DNA of 64,000 nucleotides from Catalinimonas alkaloidigena (GTDB lineage Bacteria > Bacteroidota > Bacteroidia > Cytophagales > Flexibacteraceae), in contig NZ_FNFO01000002.1 in NCBI RefSeq assembly GCF_900100765.1, positions 682,001 to 746,000 on the forward strand, in the 5' to 3' direction. How positions within the stretch are numbered: the first letter of the stretch is position 1; the number at the start of each line of letters is the position of its first letter. Position numbers and translations under genes: made by a program. The notes under the pieces are model-generated. The model had not been told where the DNA came from. It did not search any database and saw nothing but the letters and a program-made list of their open reading frames with translations. Shown here piece by piece: positions 45,613-54,385 of this stretch.

Positions 45613-46004
45613 CGCATCCTCGCGCCATCCCTTTCGCGACGTTTGGCCTGACGTTCGTCGGCAGCGCCGTATTGCTGATGATGACCTACCACTGGTGGAT
45701 CCTCGTGGTTGTGGCGTTCGTGGCAGGGCTGTGGTTGGGCCGGACCGCCTGGAGCACGTTCTGGCAAGCCTTCTGGGCCGTTGCATTGCTTTGGGGAAGC
45801 TATGTATGCTACCTGCACCTCCGTACCGAGGGCATTCTGACCGGGCGCATCGCTGCCCTGTTTTCCCTGCCGATCCCCGAACTGATGATCGCCGTGGCGG
45901 CCGTCGTTGGGGGAGTGGCCGCGGGGCTGGGCGCGCTAAGCGGCTACTACCTGCGGATGACCTTCACCAACAAGCGCCCCCCGTCCGTATATCAGCCTAC
46001 CTAA
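45609..46004 (+). CDS. Membrane protein of unknown function
   Basis: A 131-residue protein with four hydrophobic helices (about 12-24, 25-42, 48-66 and 95-118) and a short polar C-terminus. Its ATG overlaps the stop of the acylase gene (ATGA), so the two are coupled. No family recognised. Confidence 0.72.
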   Translation: MTHPRAIPFATFGLTFVGSAVLLMMTYHWWILVVVAFVAGLWLGRTAWSTFWQAFWAVALLWGSYVCYLHLRTEGILTGRIAALFSLPIPELMIAVAAVVGGVAAGLGALSGYYLRMTFTNKRPPSVYQPT

Positions 46005-46007
46005 TAA

Positions 46008-46042
46008 AAAGTCGTGGCCCTCGCGAAGAGCGCCACGACTTT
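46008..46042. terminator. Terminator between convergent genes
   Basis: An 11-bp perfect stem AAAGTCGTGGC/GCCACGACTTT with a 13-base loop, just after the membrane protein stop and before the fabI stop. It can serve both strands; the T-runs are short. Confidence 0.65.
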
Positions 46043-46063
46043 CATATCGTTCAGAAGGCAACC

Positions 46064-46894
46064 TTATTGGCCTGCCTGTGCTTGTTTTTCCAGCATCTCG
46101 ACAATCTCTTCGGTGATGCCCGAACTGGAGAATCCGCCGTCGTGGAACAGGTTTTGCATCGTCACCATGCGCGTATAGTCCGAGAACAGCGTCAGCACGT
46201 AATCGGCGCAGGCTTCGGCCGAAGCATTGCCCAGGGGCGACATTTTATCGGCGTAGTCGAAAAAGGCGTTGAACCCGCTGATGCCTGTTCCGGCCGTGGT
46301 TTTGGTCGGCGACTGCGATACCGTGTTAACTCGGACTTTTTTGGATTTCCCAAAGCGGTAGCCGTAGCTGCGGGCAATCGATTCAAGCATCGCTTTGGCC
46401 TGCGCCATGTCGGTATAGTCCGTAAACGAACGCTGCGCAGCGATGTAGCTGAGCGCCACGATGGAGCCGCCCTCGTTCATCGCGTCGCGTTTTTCGGCCA
46501 CCTGCATCATCTTGTGAAACGACAGCGCCGAAATGTCGAGCGTCTTCAGAAACCAGTCGTAGTTCATGTCGCCGTACGCACGGCCTTTGCGAATGTTGGG
46601 GCTCATGCCGATGGAGTGAAGCAGAAAGTCGATTTTCCCGCCCAGCTTTTCTTCCGACTGTGCAAACAGCGCATCCAGGTCGTCGACCGAGGTGGCGTCG
46701 GCCGGAATCACTTCCGTATCGCACTGCTGTGCAAGTTGCTGCACCCCGCCCATCCGCAGGGCGATCGGCGCATTGGTGAGGATGAACGAAGCGCCTTCGG
46801 CTTTGGCTTTCAGGGCAACTTTCCAGGCGATGGAGTTTTCGTCGAGCGCCCCGAAGATGATGCCGCGCTTTCCTTCCAGTAGGTTATGAGACAT
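46064..46894 (-). CDS. fabI: Enoyl-ACP reductase (NADH)
   Basis: A 276-residue short-chain dehydrogenase-fold enzyme that performs the last reduction in each round of fatty acid elongation. The N-terminal nucleotide site reads GKRGIIFGALDENSIAWKVA. The catalytic pair is Tyr and Lys in FTDYTDMAQAKAMLES (Tyr-x6-Lys spacing of FabI), with an upstream Tyr in LSYIAAQR. The C-terminal FHDGGFSSSGITEE is also typical. Monocistronic by its surroundings. Confidence 0.95.
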   Translation of the reverse strand: MSHNLLEGKRGIIFGALDENSIAWKVALKAKAEGASFILTNAPIALRMGGVQQLAQQCDTEVIPADATSVDDLDALFAQSEEKLGGKIDFLLHSIGMSPNIRKGRAYGDMNYDWFLKTLDISALSFHKMMQVAEKRDAMNEGGSIVALSYIAAQRSFTDYTDMAQAKAMLESIARSYGYRFGKSKKVRVNTVSQSPTKTTAGTGISGFNAFFDYADKMSPLGNASAEACADYVLTLFSDYTRMVTMQNLFHDGGFSSSGITEEIVEMLEKQAQAGQ

Positions 46895-47099
46895 AGCGAA
46901 TAACAGATTTCAGATTACAAATGATACATGGGTTTCCGCAACCTCAACAGCGTGAGGACTTTGGGTTGCAATATTAGGCGAAATCAGGCACATGGGGGAA
47001 TCGGAACGCCGGAGCCGGACGGGCCGGCCGAGTCACCGCGGGTTTTGCGAAAAACTAACGCTGGCCCAAGGTGTCCATTCGCCGATCTGTATTTTCTCC

Positions 47100-47759
47100 T
47101 CACGCCACCTGGATAACCCGCTGCTCGGCGATGACAAACACCTGATCGCCACTTTTAGGACGTACCAGGGCCGTGCCGGTAAAGCTCCCGAACGCCGGCA
47201 GCAAGCCCTGCACCGACCCGAAGTGGAAACAAGGGAGTTGGAGCGTTGCCCCCTGACCGCGCAGCCGCACGGCCGGGTGGATGTGCCCCGCCAGGCAGTA
47301 GACCCCGGCTGGGAGGTGCTCCGGCGGAATGTGGGTCAGCAAAAACGGGCCGACTCGCAAGGCCGTTTCGTGCACCACCAATCCAGAGTGCCGGTAAAGC
47401 CCTGTCGGCAGAATGTCGTGGTTGCCTTTTACCAACTCGATCGAAACCTGTGGGTAGCGCTCGCACCACGCTTCGAAGCGAAGCCAGTCGGCGTTGGCGT
47501 CGCTGTGAAACAAATCGCCCAGCAGCACCAGCCGGGTCACGGGCAGTCGTTGCATGAGTTGTTCCAGGCGTGCGTAATTCTCGTCGGCCGCCGCGGGCGG
47601 TACCGCCATGCCCGCCTTTCGGAAGTGCGCCACTTTGCCCAGATGTAGATCGGCCAGCAGCAACATGCCCTGCGCCGGCCAGAAGAGCGCCTTCTCGGGG
47701 AGGAGTTGCCAGCGTTCGCCACGCACGAGCGCTTCGGTCGGACGTTCCGTTTGCAGCAT
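47100..47759 (-). CDS. pdeM: PdeM-like metallophosphoesterase (ligase-associated)
   Basis: A 219-residue calcineurin-fold phosphoesterase. Metal ligands are visible: Asp and His in LLADLHLGK, Asp in LLGDLFHSD, Asn and His in VKGNHDILP, and GHIHPAVRL. This set and size match the ligase-associated DNA damage endonuclease PdeM, normally grouped with an ATP-dependent ligase, an exonuclease and a Lhr-type helicase. None of those partners lies next to it here, so the DNA-repair role is inferred from sequence only. Confidence 0.85.
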   Translation of the reverse strand: MLQTERPTEALVRGERWQLLPEKALFWPAQGMLLLADLHLGKVAHFRKAGMAVPPAAADENYARLEQLMQRLPVTRLVLLGDLFHSDANADWLRFEAWCERYPQVSIELVKGNHDILPTGLYRHSGLVVHETALRVGPFLLTHIPPEHLPAGVYCLAGHIHPAVRLRGQGATLQLPCFHFGSVQGLLPAFGSFTGTALVRPKSGDQVFVIAEQRVIQVA

Positions 47760-47872
47760 TCTTCAAAAGTACGAACCACACGTAACTCCGTCGGCATTTT
47801 CGGTATCCGTTGCCGCGCCGCTGCGTATGCAGTAGAAGAGTGCAGCTTATTCCAAACCCATTTTTTACACGT

Positions 47873-49054
47873 ATGGCCTTTCTGAAAAAGCCCCTCAAAC
47901 GCATTGCCCGACACGTTAAAAACCCGATTCGCAGAGCCAAGCTGGAACTGAAGCAGGGACTTGGCTGGCTCGATCAGCCGATCATCCTGCCGTACCGAAG
48001 CTTTGGCAACGGCCAGGAGTTTCGGATGCTGGGGCGGGTGATGGAAGACAGCGGCCTGAGCAAAACGGCCCGCCACAACAGCAAAGCGCAGAACATGCTG
48101 GCGATGGGCAAACGGTTTCTGAGCGACGACATTCCGGAGGTGAAGGTGCGGGCCCGCTTCGGCGACCAGGAACAGATTGTGATGACCGACACCAACGGGT
48201 ACTTCGAAGTATGTTTCGACACCGATGGGCAGGCCGATCACGGCGCCTGGAACGACGTTCATTTCGAATTGCTGGAGTCGGTCGTGGAGGGACAGGCGTC
48301 GATCACGGCCACTGGCGAGGTGTTGCTGCCCCCGGCCGATACGCAATTCGGCGTGATTTCCGACGTGGACGATACCATCCTGATTTCGCACGCGACGCAG
48401 ACGCTGAAAAAATTTAAGTTGATGCTGCTGAAAAATGCCCGTACGCGTGCGCCTTTTGAAGGTGTGGCGGCATTTTACCGGGCGTTGCAACAGGGTGGGG
48501 CGGGGTGCCCGCCGTGCGGGAATCCGATTTTTTACGTGTCGAGCAGCGAGTGGAACTTGTACGATCTGCTTACGGAATTTTGCCGCAACCGGGGCATTCC
48601 CAAAGGTCCATTTCTGTTGCGTGAGATGGAGGCCGAGTGGTACAAAGTGTGGAAGTCGGGTGGAGGAAGCCACAACCACAAGCACGACAAAATCAAGCGG
48701 ATTCTGGAGACTTATCCTCACCTGCAGTTCATCCTGATCGGGGACAGCGGGCAGCACGATGCCGAGATTTACGCGAAAACGGTACACAACTATCCGGGGC
48801 GGATTCTGGCCGTGTACATCCGCGACGTGAGCAAAAATCGTCGCGAACGCGAAGTCGTCCGCCTGGCCGATCAATTACGTCCGATGGAGGTCGACATGCT
48901 GCTGGTGAAGGACTCCGTCGAAGCGGCCCGCCACGCGGCCGAGCAAGGGTTCATTCAACCTGAAGCAATTCAAGCGGTAGAAGAAGACCGCGTCGCCGAC
49001 GAAAGAGCTCCTACCGAACTGGAAGAAGTCGTAGGCGAAACCGCTTCTGTGTAA
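47873..49054 (+). CDS. App1-like phosphatase domain protein (DUF2183)
   Basis: A 393-residue protein whose C-terminal half is a HAD-like phosphatase domain related to yeast phosphatidate phosphatase App1. The catalytic motif is ISDVDDTIL (a D-x-D-x-T motif), with FYVSSSEWNLYD and LIGDSGQHDAEIY as later motifs. The N-terminal half has a beta-rich region (about 100-155). No signal peptide is seen. Phosphatidate is the known substrate of the family; it is not proven for bacterial members. ATG 47873 is chosen over an upstream in-frame ATG at 47810 because the extra part is not family-like. Confidence 0.85.
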   Translation: MAFLKKPLKRIARHVKNPIRRAKLELKQGLGWLDQPIILPYRSFGNGQEFRMLGRVMEDSGLSKTARHNSKAQNMLAMGKRFLSDDIPEVKVRARFGDQEQIVMTDTNGYFEVCFDTDGQADHGAWNDVHFELLESVVEGQASITATGEVLLPPADTQFGVISDVDDTILISHATQTLKKFKLMLLKNARTRAPFEGVAAFYRALQQGGAGCPPCGNPIFYVSSSEWNLYDLLTEFCRNRGIPKGPFLLREMEAEWYKVWKSGGGSHNHKHDKIKRILETYPHLQFILIGDSGQHDAEIYAKTVHNYPGRILAVYIRDVSKNRREREVVRLADQLRPMEVDMLLVKDSVEAARHAAEQGFIQPEAIQAVEEDRVADERAPTELEEVVGETASV

Positions 49055-49100
49055 GAGCGGGCATCGCACGGAATTGTTGAGGTAGTCAGAAACGTTGACG

Positions 49101-49991
49101 CTACTTCCAGAACCGATAGAAGGTCCCCAGCGGAAGTTTTTTTCCCGACTGATCGGGCAGGTACAATTCCCCAAACTCCGGGTGCTGGGCCTGCGGAAAG
49201 GTAGTCGTGATCAGGTTCTCGACGATGAGGGCAGAAAAGCCCAGCGAGTAAAGATTAATGACGAAGAAGTGTTCGTCCGGATCGAGTAGGTCCGCACACA
49301 GCTTCAGCATTTCGTTGAGGTGTTCTTCGATCAGCCACTTCTCGCCCGCTGGTCCCCGACCGTAGGCAGGCGGATCGAGGATAATGCCCTGGTACCGATT
49401 GCCGCGCCGTACTTCCCGTTTTACAAACTTCAGCGCATCTTCCACCACCCACCGGATGCCCTGCAATCCGCTGAGTTCCATGTTTTCGCGCGACCAGGTG
49501 ATGACCTGTTTGACGGCATCGACGTGTGTAACGTCTGCTCCCGCCGCCTTGGCGGCCAGCGAAGCGCCGCCGGTGTAAGCAAACAGATTGAGCACTTTGG
49601 GAACGCGTTCTGCCTGACGCCGGACCATCGCCTGGGTGTGTTCGTAGATGTACTCCCAGTTGGCGGCCTGTTCCGGGAAAATGCCCACGTGCTTGAAGGC
49701 TGGGAGCGTCAGCCGAAAGCGAAAGCGCATTCCCAGTGCCTCGTAATCCAGCATCCACGGGTGCGTCATGCCCGGTTTGGCGTGCCATTCGCCGCGCTCC
49801 TGGCTGTTTTTGTCGCGCGTAAACGTGGCGTGGGCGCGCTGTTGCCACTCTTTTTCGGACAGGGCCCGGTCCCACACGGCCTGTGGTTCAGGACGGATCA
49901 GCACGTAGGGGCCAAACTGTTCGAGCTTTTCAAAGCCGCCGGAATCGAGCAAGCGGTAGTCGCGCCAGTGGGTAGGGGTAAGGAGTTGCAC
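49101..49991 (-). CDS. Class I SAM-dependent methyltransferase (RlmI-like)
   Basis: A 296-residue methyltransferase starting with GTG 49991 (VQLLTPTHWRDYRLLDSGG). The SAM site is NLFAYTGGASLAAKAAGADV and the catalytic loop is LDPPAYGRGP, as in RlmI/RlmK-type rRNA cytosine methyltransferases, but the N-terminal PUA domain is missing. The frame stays open to 50108, yet that extension would overlap the previous gene and cross its terminator hairpin at 50017-50048. Substrate is probably RNA. Confidence 0.85.
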   Translation of the reverse strand: MQLLTPTHWRDYRLLDSGGFEKLEQFGPYVLIRPEPQAVWDRALSEKEWQQRAHATFTRDKNSQERGEWHAKPGMTHPWMLDYEALGMRFRFRLTLPAFKHVGIFPEQAANWEYIYEHTQAMVRRQAERVPKVLNLFAYTGGASLAAKAAGADVTHVDAVKQVITWSRENMELSGLQGIRWVVEDALKFVKREVRRGNRYQGIILDPPAYGRGPAGEKWLIEEHLNEMLKLCADLLDPDEHFFVINLYSLGFSALIVENLITTTFPQAQHPEFGELYLPDQSGKKLPLGTFYRFWK

Positions 49992-50004
49992 GCGTGTCGG
50001 AACG

Positions 50005-50048
50005 TAAAAGAATGAAAACGACCCGCCAGCCGGGAGCCGCGGGTCGTT
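50005..50048 (-). terminator. Terminator of the coiled-coil membrane protein gene
   Basis: AACGACCCGC/GCGGGTCGTT, a perfect 10-bp stem with a 12-base loop, followed on the minus strand by a T-rich tract. It lies between the stop of the upstream gene and the GTG chosen for the methyltransferase. Confidence 0.72.
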
Positions 50049-50070
50049 ACGAAATGATTTTGTGACGTAG

Positions 50071-50988
50071 TTACTTGATGGTGAACTGGCTCTCGCCAAT
50101 CTTGGCACCTTCGGCGTAAAGCTCTACGGTATGGCGACCTTCTTTGAAGGGCGTGCCTTTCGAGTAGATGAACGTCAGCCGCGGGTTCTTGTTGTCGAAC
50201 AGGAAGTTCTGCTTGGCCGTATAGAAAATCTCCTGGCCTTCGTACTCGAACGTACCGGAGCCGGTCGCTACGTCCTGTAGCGTGGAGCCTTCCGGTTCCA
50301 GGATGCGAATCATCACTTCTTTGTTTTCGATCTTCGCCACCGGGTTGTCGCCGATCGAGAAGTTGACTTTGATTTTGTCGACGCGCCGTCCCCGGAATGT
50401 GTTGTCGTTATCGTCCCGTTCTCGTCCGCGGTCGTCGATATACGACACGTGTAGGTTTTCTGCCTTCAGTACCGACGCCACCGCGACCTTTTCGGCCATC
50501 TGCTGGGTTTGTCGGGTCAGGTTTTTCAACGAATCGTTGCGGCTGACAATCGTCTGTTTCAGACTCGTATTTTCCTGAAAAAGGATTTCGTTTTGCGCTT
50601 TGAGCTCGGCAATTTCGTTGTCTTTCTGCGAGAGCAAAAGTTTGTAATCGGCCTGAATATCACGCAACTCGCTGGCGTTGACACGGGCACTGCGCTGGGC
50701 CGTCTGCAACTGAACGTCGAGGTCGCGCATGGCAGCCCGCAAACTGGCGGTGTCGCCGCCCAACTGCGCAATTTCGTTGTAACGCTCTTCCAGTTCGGAC
50801 CGCAGGGAGTCCAGTTCCTGCGTGGCCATTCTGATTTCTGTGTCCTTTTCTTGCTCTACTTGAGCTCTTTCTTCCCGATTTTGGTAACTGAGATAAAACT
50901 GTACACCATTGAGAATCAGGAGAAGGGCGATGATCCCGATGATCAGGCCGCGGCGGCTTTTCCTGGCTTCTGGGTTAGTTTCTGCCAT
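50071..50988 (-). CDS. Coiled-coil membrane-anchored protein of unknown function
   Basis: A 305-residue protein. A basic lead (NPEARKSRRG) precedes one membrane helix (about 14-33), then a long coiled coil (about 38-170, rich in Glu, Gln and Leu heptads), then a C-terminal beta domain (about 185-305) with EGSTLQDVATGSGTFEYEG and a closing strand. The design, an anchor with a rod and a beta-sandwich head, suggests an envelope structural or adaptor role. No named family recognised. Confidence 0.75.
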   Translation of the reverse strand: MAETNPEARKSRRGLIIGIIALLLILNGVQFYLSYQNREERAQVEQEKDTEIRMATQELDSLRSELEERYNEIAQLGGDTASLRAAMRDLDVQLQTAQRSARVNASELRDIQADYKLLLSQKDNEIAELKAQNEILFQENTSLKQTIVSRNDSLKNLTRQTQQMAEKVAVASVLKAENLHVSYIDDRGRERDDNDNTFRGRRVDKIKVNFSIGDNPVAKIENKEVMIRILEPEGSTLQDVATGSGTFEYEGQEIFYTAKQNFLFDNKNPRLTFIYSKGTPFKEGRHTVELYAEGAKIGESQFTIK

Positions 50989-51096
50989 AATAGTTTTAAG
51001 TTTCTGCGTGTGCAGGTAATCGTGTAAGGTGTTTGGTCCTTGAAGTTATTTTACACTTGTACGTGCAAAGTTAGGCCAATTATACAACATTTAATC

Positions 51097-51687
51097 ATGA
51101 GTAAAACGCCGTTTACTGCGGAATATTGGGAGAATCGCTACCAGACGGGGCAAACCGGCTGGGATGCCGGGGCCATCACCACCCCGCTGCGAGCCTATTT
51201 CGATCAGTTGGAAAACAAGGCGCTCCGCATCCTGATTCCCGGCGGCGGGAACAGCCACGAGGCGGGGTATTTGTTCGAACAGGGATTTACCGAGGTGTAT
51301 GTCGTCGACCTGGCGCAGACGCCCCTGCGGAACTTTCAGGAGCGCTATCCGGCGTTTCCTGCCGATCATCTGATTCAGGACGACTTCTTTCACCTGACGG
51401 GGCCATACGACCGTATTGTCGAGCAGACGTTTTTCTGTGCGCTCGATCCGGCGTTGCGCCGCGCCTATGCCGAAAAGATGCACGCGCTGCTGGCACCGGG
51501 GGGGCATCTGGTGGGGGTGTTGTTCGACGATCCGTTGTTTCAGGACCACCCGCCGTTTGGAGGAAATCGCGAGGAGTACCTGACCTACTTTGCCGACCTG
51601 TTCGAGATCCGTACCCTGGACCGGGCCTACAACTCCATTCCGCCCCGCGCCGGTCGCGAGTTGTTTATCAACCTGATCAAGAGGTAA
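51097..51687 (+). CDS. Thiopurine methyltransferase-like SAM-dependent methyltransferase
   Basis: A 196-residue protein of the TPMT family. It begins AEYWENRYQTGQTGWDAGAI, the usual family opening, and binds SAM through LIPGGGNSHEAGYLFEQGF and VVDLAQTP. Bacterial relatives act on thiols, tellurite, halides or other small nucleophiles. The ATG at 51097 is used; an in-frame ATG at 51040 adds an unrelated leader. Confidence 0.87.
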   Translation: MSKTPFTAEYWENRYQTGQTGWDAGAITTPLRAYFDQLENKALRILIPGGGNSHEAGYLFEQGFTEVYVVDLAQTPLRNFQERYPAFPADHLIQDDFFHLTGPYDRIVEQTFFCALDPALRRAYAEKMHALLAPGGHLVGVLFDDPLFQDHPPFGGNREEYLTYFADLFEIRTLDRAYNSIPPRAGRELFINLIKR

Positions 51688-51771
51688 CTGCGTACAAATA
51701 TTTACGCCACCGGTTGTTCGTTCCTTACGACGAAATCGCTATCTTACTCTACATCACTTACCACTACGGCC

Positions 51772-52038
51772 ATGAACGAGCAAGAAAGACTGATCAAAGT
51801 TTATACCGGCACGATGATCGACGTCGACGTACGTATGGAGCATCTGGAAGAAAACGGCATTCCCACCCTGGTTCGCGACGATTTTCAGTCGGGCCTGATG
51901 GCAGGCGTGGTGACGGGCGTGCCCTCGGCCATTGATCTGTTCGTGTTCGAACGCGATGCCGACCGTGCCCTGGTGCTGATTGCCGAGTTTGAAGAAAATC
52001 GCTGGGAGAACCATTCGGCGGTGCCTTCGGCCGAGTAA
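51772..52038 (+). CDS. DUF2007 domain protein
   Basis: An 88-residue cytoplasmic protein with a beta-alpha-beta fold typical of DUF2007 (putative signal-transducing protein): LIKVYTGTMIDVDVRMEHLE, NGIPTLVRDD and a second half ending ALVLIAEFEEN. Function of the family is unknown. Confidence 0.82.
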   Translation: MNEQERLIKVYTGTMIDVDVRMEHLEENGIPTLVRDDFQSGLMAGVVTGVPSAIDLFVFERDADRALVLIAEFEENRWENHSAVPSAE

Positions 52039-52129
52039 GTTGGAAACAGTACCGGGATCTCCGTAGTTTCGCGTTTCGCGAGAGGCCTTGGTTCGCCTCT
52101 TGGACGGAACGTTCGACGCTGTATTCCCG

Positions 52130-53080
52130 ATGTTTCAACAAACCACCGAATCTTTTGGCCCGTGGACGCGCCTGCGCGTATTCGACGACGCCACCCCACT
52201 TTCCCTGACGATCTTGCCCGCGTACGGCGGCGCCCTTACCGAGCTGGTGCTGCAAAAAGACGGAACCGCTTTTTCGGTACTCGACGGAGTGTGCGATCCG
52301 TCCGAACTGGCAGAAGGGCAACCGGAACGCTACAAAAATTCGTGGCTCGTGCCGTTTGCCAATCGCGTCAAAGACGGGCAGTATCACTTCGGCGCGCACA
52401 CGTACCAACTGCCGATCAACGAACCGGAGCGCCACCATGCCCTACACGGACTGGTGTACCGGAGGGCGTTCGAGGTGGTATCGGTGCAGACCCACGACGA
52501 GGAGGCGGTGGTTCGGTTGGAAGCGCGCCACCCTGGCGACCCCGACGGCTATCCGTTTGCGTTTCGGGTCGAGATCCTCTATCGGCTGCACGCCGCCGAG
52601 GGATTTTCGGCTACGCTGCGCGTCACGAACGAAAGTAACCACGCTGCCCCCCTGGTGGCCGGATGGCACCCGTACTTCCGTCTGTCCTCTTCTGTAGATG
52701 AGCTGCAACTCCAGTTGCCGGCCTGCAAGCGCGTACGCCTCAACGAGTGGCTGGTGCCGGGCGGACGTGTCGAGTCGTTTGCAACCTTTGCCGCCCCGAC
52801 GGCGCTGGCCGAGCACGACCTGAACCACTGCCTCGCCCTGGAAGCCCACGAAGGAACCGTAGAAACGCGCCTCGTTGGCCGGGAGGCGACGCTGGTTGTG
52901 TGGCAGGAAGCAGGTCCGGGCAAATTCAACTACCTGCAGGTGTTTACCCACCCCACTCGAACGACGGTAGCCCTCGAACCCATGAGCGGCGCGGTCGATG
53001 CATTCAACAACGGCATGGGCCTGATTATGCTGGTGCCGGACGAACAATTTGAAGCCCAGGCGGGCGTAAAGCTGCGATGA
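52130..53080 (+). CDS. Aldose 1-epimerase family protein
   Basis: A 316-residue galactose-mutarotase-fold protein that interconverts sugar anomers. Catalytic residues fit: His in HHALHGLVYRR, a second His in AGWHPYFRL and Glu in TVALEPMSG. The protein has the usual length and no signal peptide. ATG 52130 is preferred to the upstream in-frame ATG 52088. Its stop overlaps the start of the DUF1684 gene (ATGA). Confidence 0.9.
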   Translation: MFQQTTESFGPWTRLRVFDDATPLSLTILPAYGGALTELVLQKDGTAFSVLDGVCDPSELAEGQPERYKNSWLVPFANRVKDGQYHFGAHTYQLPINEPERHHALHGLVYRRAFEVVSVQTHDEEAVVRLEARHPGDPDGYPFAFRVEILYRLHAAEGFSATLRVTNESNHAAPLVAGWHPYFRLSSSVDELQLQLPACKRVRLNEWLVPGGRVESFATFAAPTALAEHDLNHCLALEAHEGTVETRLVGREATLVVWQEAGPGKFNYLQVFTHPTRTTVALEPMSGAVDAFNNGMGLIMLVPDEQFEAQAGVKLR

Positions 53081-53691
53081 GACTACTTTTTGCAATGTTC
53101 TGGCTGCTCCTGGGCGGCGCGGAGGCCTTGTGGGCGCAAAGCGATTTCGCCACCGAGCTGGCCGCGCACCGGCAGGAAAAGAACAAAGAGTTCAAACGCT
53201 CGTCGGAGTCACCTCTGGCGCGTGCCGACAAACGTGCATTTCAGGGTTTGTTCTACTTCCCCGGTGACTCTTCTTACCGCGTGGTGGCTCGCCTTGAGCG
53301 TACGCCCGACGCTCAGCCGTTTCAGATGCGCACCTCGACCGACCGGCTGCCGACCTACGTCGAATGGGGAAAGGCGCACTTTACCCTCCGCGATACCGCC
53401 CTGGTCCTGACGATTTATTTCAGTCCCGACATCGCCCAACGCCCCGGCTACGAGAAGTACCTGTTCCTGCCCTTTACTGACCAGACCAGCGGCGGCGAGA
53501 CCTATGGCGGAGGCCGGTACCTCGATCTCAGCATGCCTGCAGACGAAAGCTCAGCTTTGGTGCTGGACTTCAATCGCGCGTATAATCCCTACTGCGCGTA
53601 CAGCGACCGGTATTCGTGCCCCATTCCTCCGGCCGTGAACCGACTGCCGATCCGCATCGAAGCCGGCGAGAAGACGTTCCGGGAACACTGA
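53077..53691 (+). CDS. DUF1684 secreted protein
   Basis: A 204-residue exported protein. The signal peptide MRLLFAMFWLLLGGAEALWA is followed by the DUF1684 domain: LAAHRQEKNKEFKRSSESPL, GLFYFPGDSSY, FLPFTDQTSGGETYGGGRYL and the Cys-containing NPYCAYSDRYSCPIPP end. Function unknown. It is translationally coupled to the epimerase-like gene. Confidence 0.88.
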   Translation: MRLLFAMFWLLLGGAEALWAQSDFATELAAHRQEKNKEFKRSSESPLARADKRAFQGLFYFPGDSSYRVVARLERTPDAQPFQMRTSTDRLPTYVEWGKAHFTLRDTALVLTIYFSPDIAQRPGYEKYLFLPFTDQTSGGETYGGGRYLDLSMPADESSALVLDFNRAYNPYCAYSDRYSCPIPPAVNRLPIRIEAGEKTFREH

Positions 53692-53694
53692 GGT

Positions 53695-54315
53695 TTAATC
53701 GACGTACGGGTCCATGATGTCGAGTGGCGTGTGTCCCTCTTTCGTAGTGAATTGCTCTGGCGTCACCGAACCGGAAAATTCGTTGGAGTAGAGCACCGTG
53801 TGCTGATCGACCTGCACCTTCAGTCGAAGCGAAACCGGAATCGGGCCGTTGTAGGCCGGCATCACAAAGCTCCAGTACTGGTCGGGCTTCAGAAAAACGC
53901 GGTGGTAGCTGTTGCCGCACCAACTCGACGGCAGGTACTCGATGGGTTGCCATCGGTCCTGATAAAATGCTTCGGTGACGATCGAAAGCCGACTGTCGGA
54001 CGCTTCGAAGGCCGTCAGGGTATCGGTGCGGTTGCCGAGGTAAACCCTGTGTCCGCGGTACTTTTTGTCAAAGCGCGCGGGCGTATCGGTCGCGACCCAC
54101 ACAAAGAGTCCCTGCTGGGCGGGAACCACAGTAGGAGGGAGCGGCCTCGGCAGGTTCCGGCTCGACGCAAACCCACCCAGCGCGCGGGTATCCTCAACGG
54201 CCGTACCGGCGAAGAAATAGCCGCGCAGTTGGTAAGCGACCTGCAGGTCGCCAACTTGGGCCTGGGCAACGGTGGCAATGCCCCAGAGCAAAACAGAAAG
54301 CAATGTAGTTTTCAT
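53695..54315 (-). CDS. Secreted protein of unknown function
   Basis: A 206-residue protein with a clear signal peptide (MKTTLLSVLLWGIATVAQAQ). The mature part is beta-rich, with an early RGYFFAGTAV segment and a late SWCGNSYHRVF with a single Cys. I do not recognise the family. It converges with the DUF1684 gene with three bases between stops. Confidence 0.7.
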   Translation of the reverse strand: MKTTLLSVLLWGIATVAQAQVGDLQVAYQLRGYFFAGTAVEDTRALGGFASSRNLPRPLPPTVVPAQQGLFVWVATDTPARFDKKYRGHRVYLGNRTDTLTAFEASDSRLSIVTEAFYQDRWQPIEYLPSSWCGNSYHRVFLKPDQYWSFVMPAYNGPIPVSLRLKVQVDQHTVLYSNEFSGSVTPEQFTTKEGHTPLDIMDPYVD

Positions 54316-54334
54316 GAATCCATGGTTTTAAGTC

Positions 54335-54342
54335 TATATTTG
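54335..54342 (+). promoter_or_regulatory. -7 promoter element (TATATTTG)
   Basis: A perfect TAnnTTTG box 43 bases before the amidohydrolase start. The region 23 bases upstream shows only TTT, so the -33 part is weak. Confidence 0.45.
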
Positions 54343-54385
54343 GTACGATGCAGACCGTGTCCTTATTCCATATCTTAATTGCACC

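Noticed and set aside
45575-46882. A 435-codon open frame on the plus strand across fabI
   Set aside because: It covers the complement of fabI and part of the preceding membrane protein gene; fabI has full catalytic motifs.
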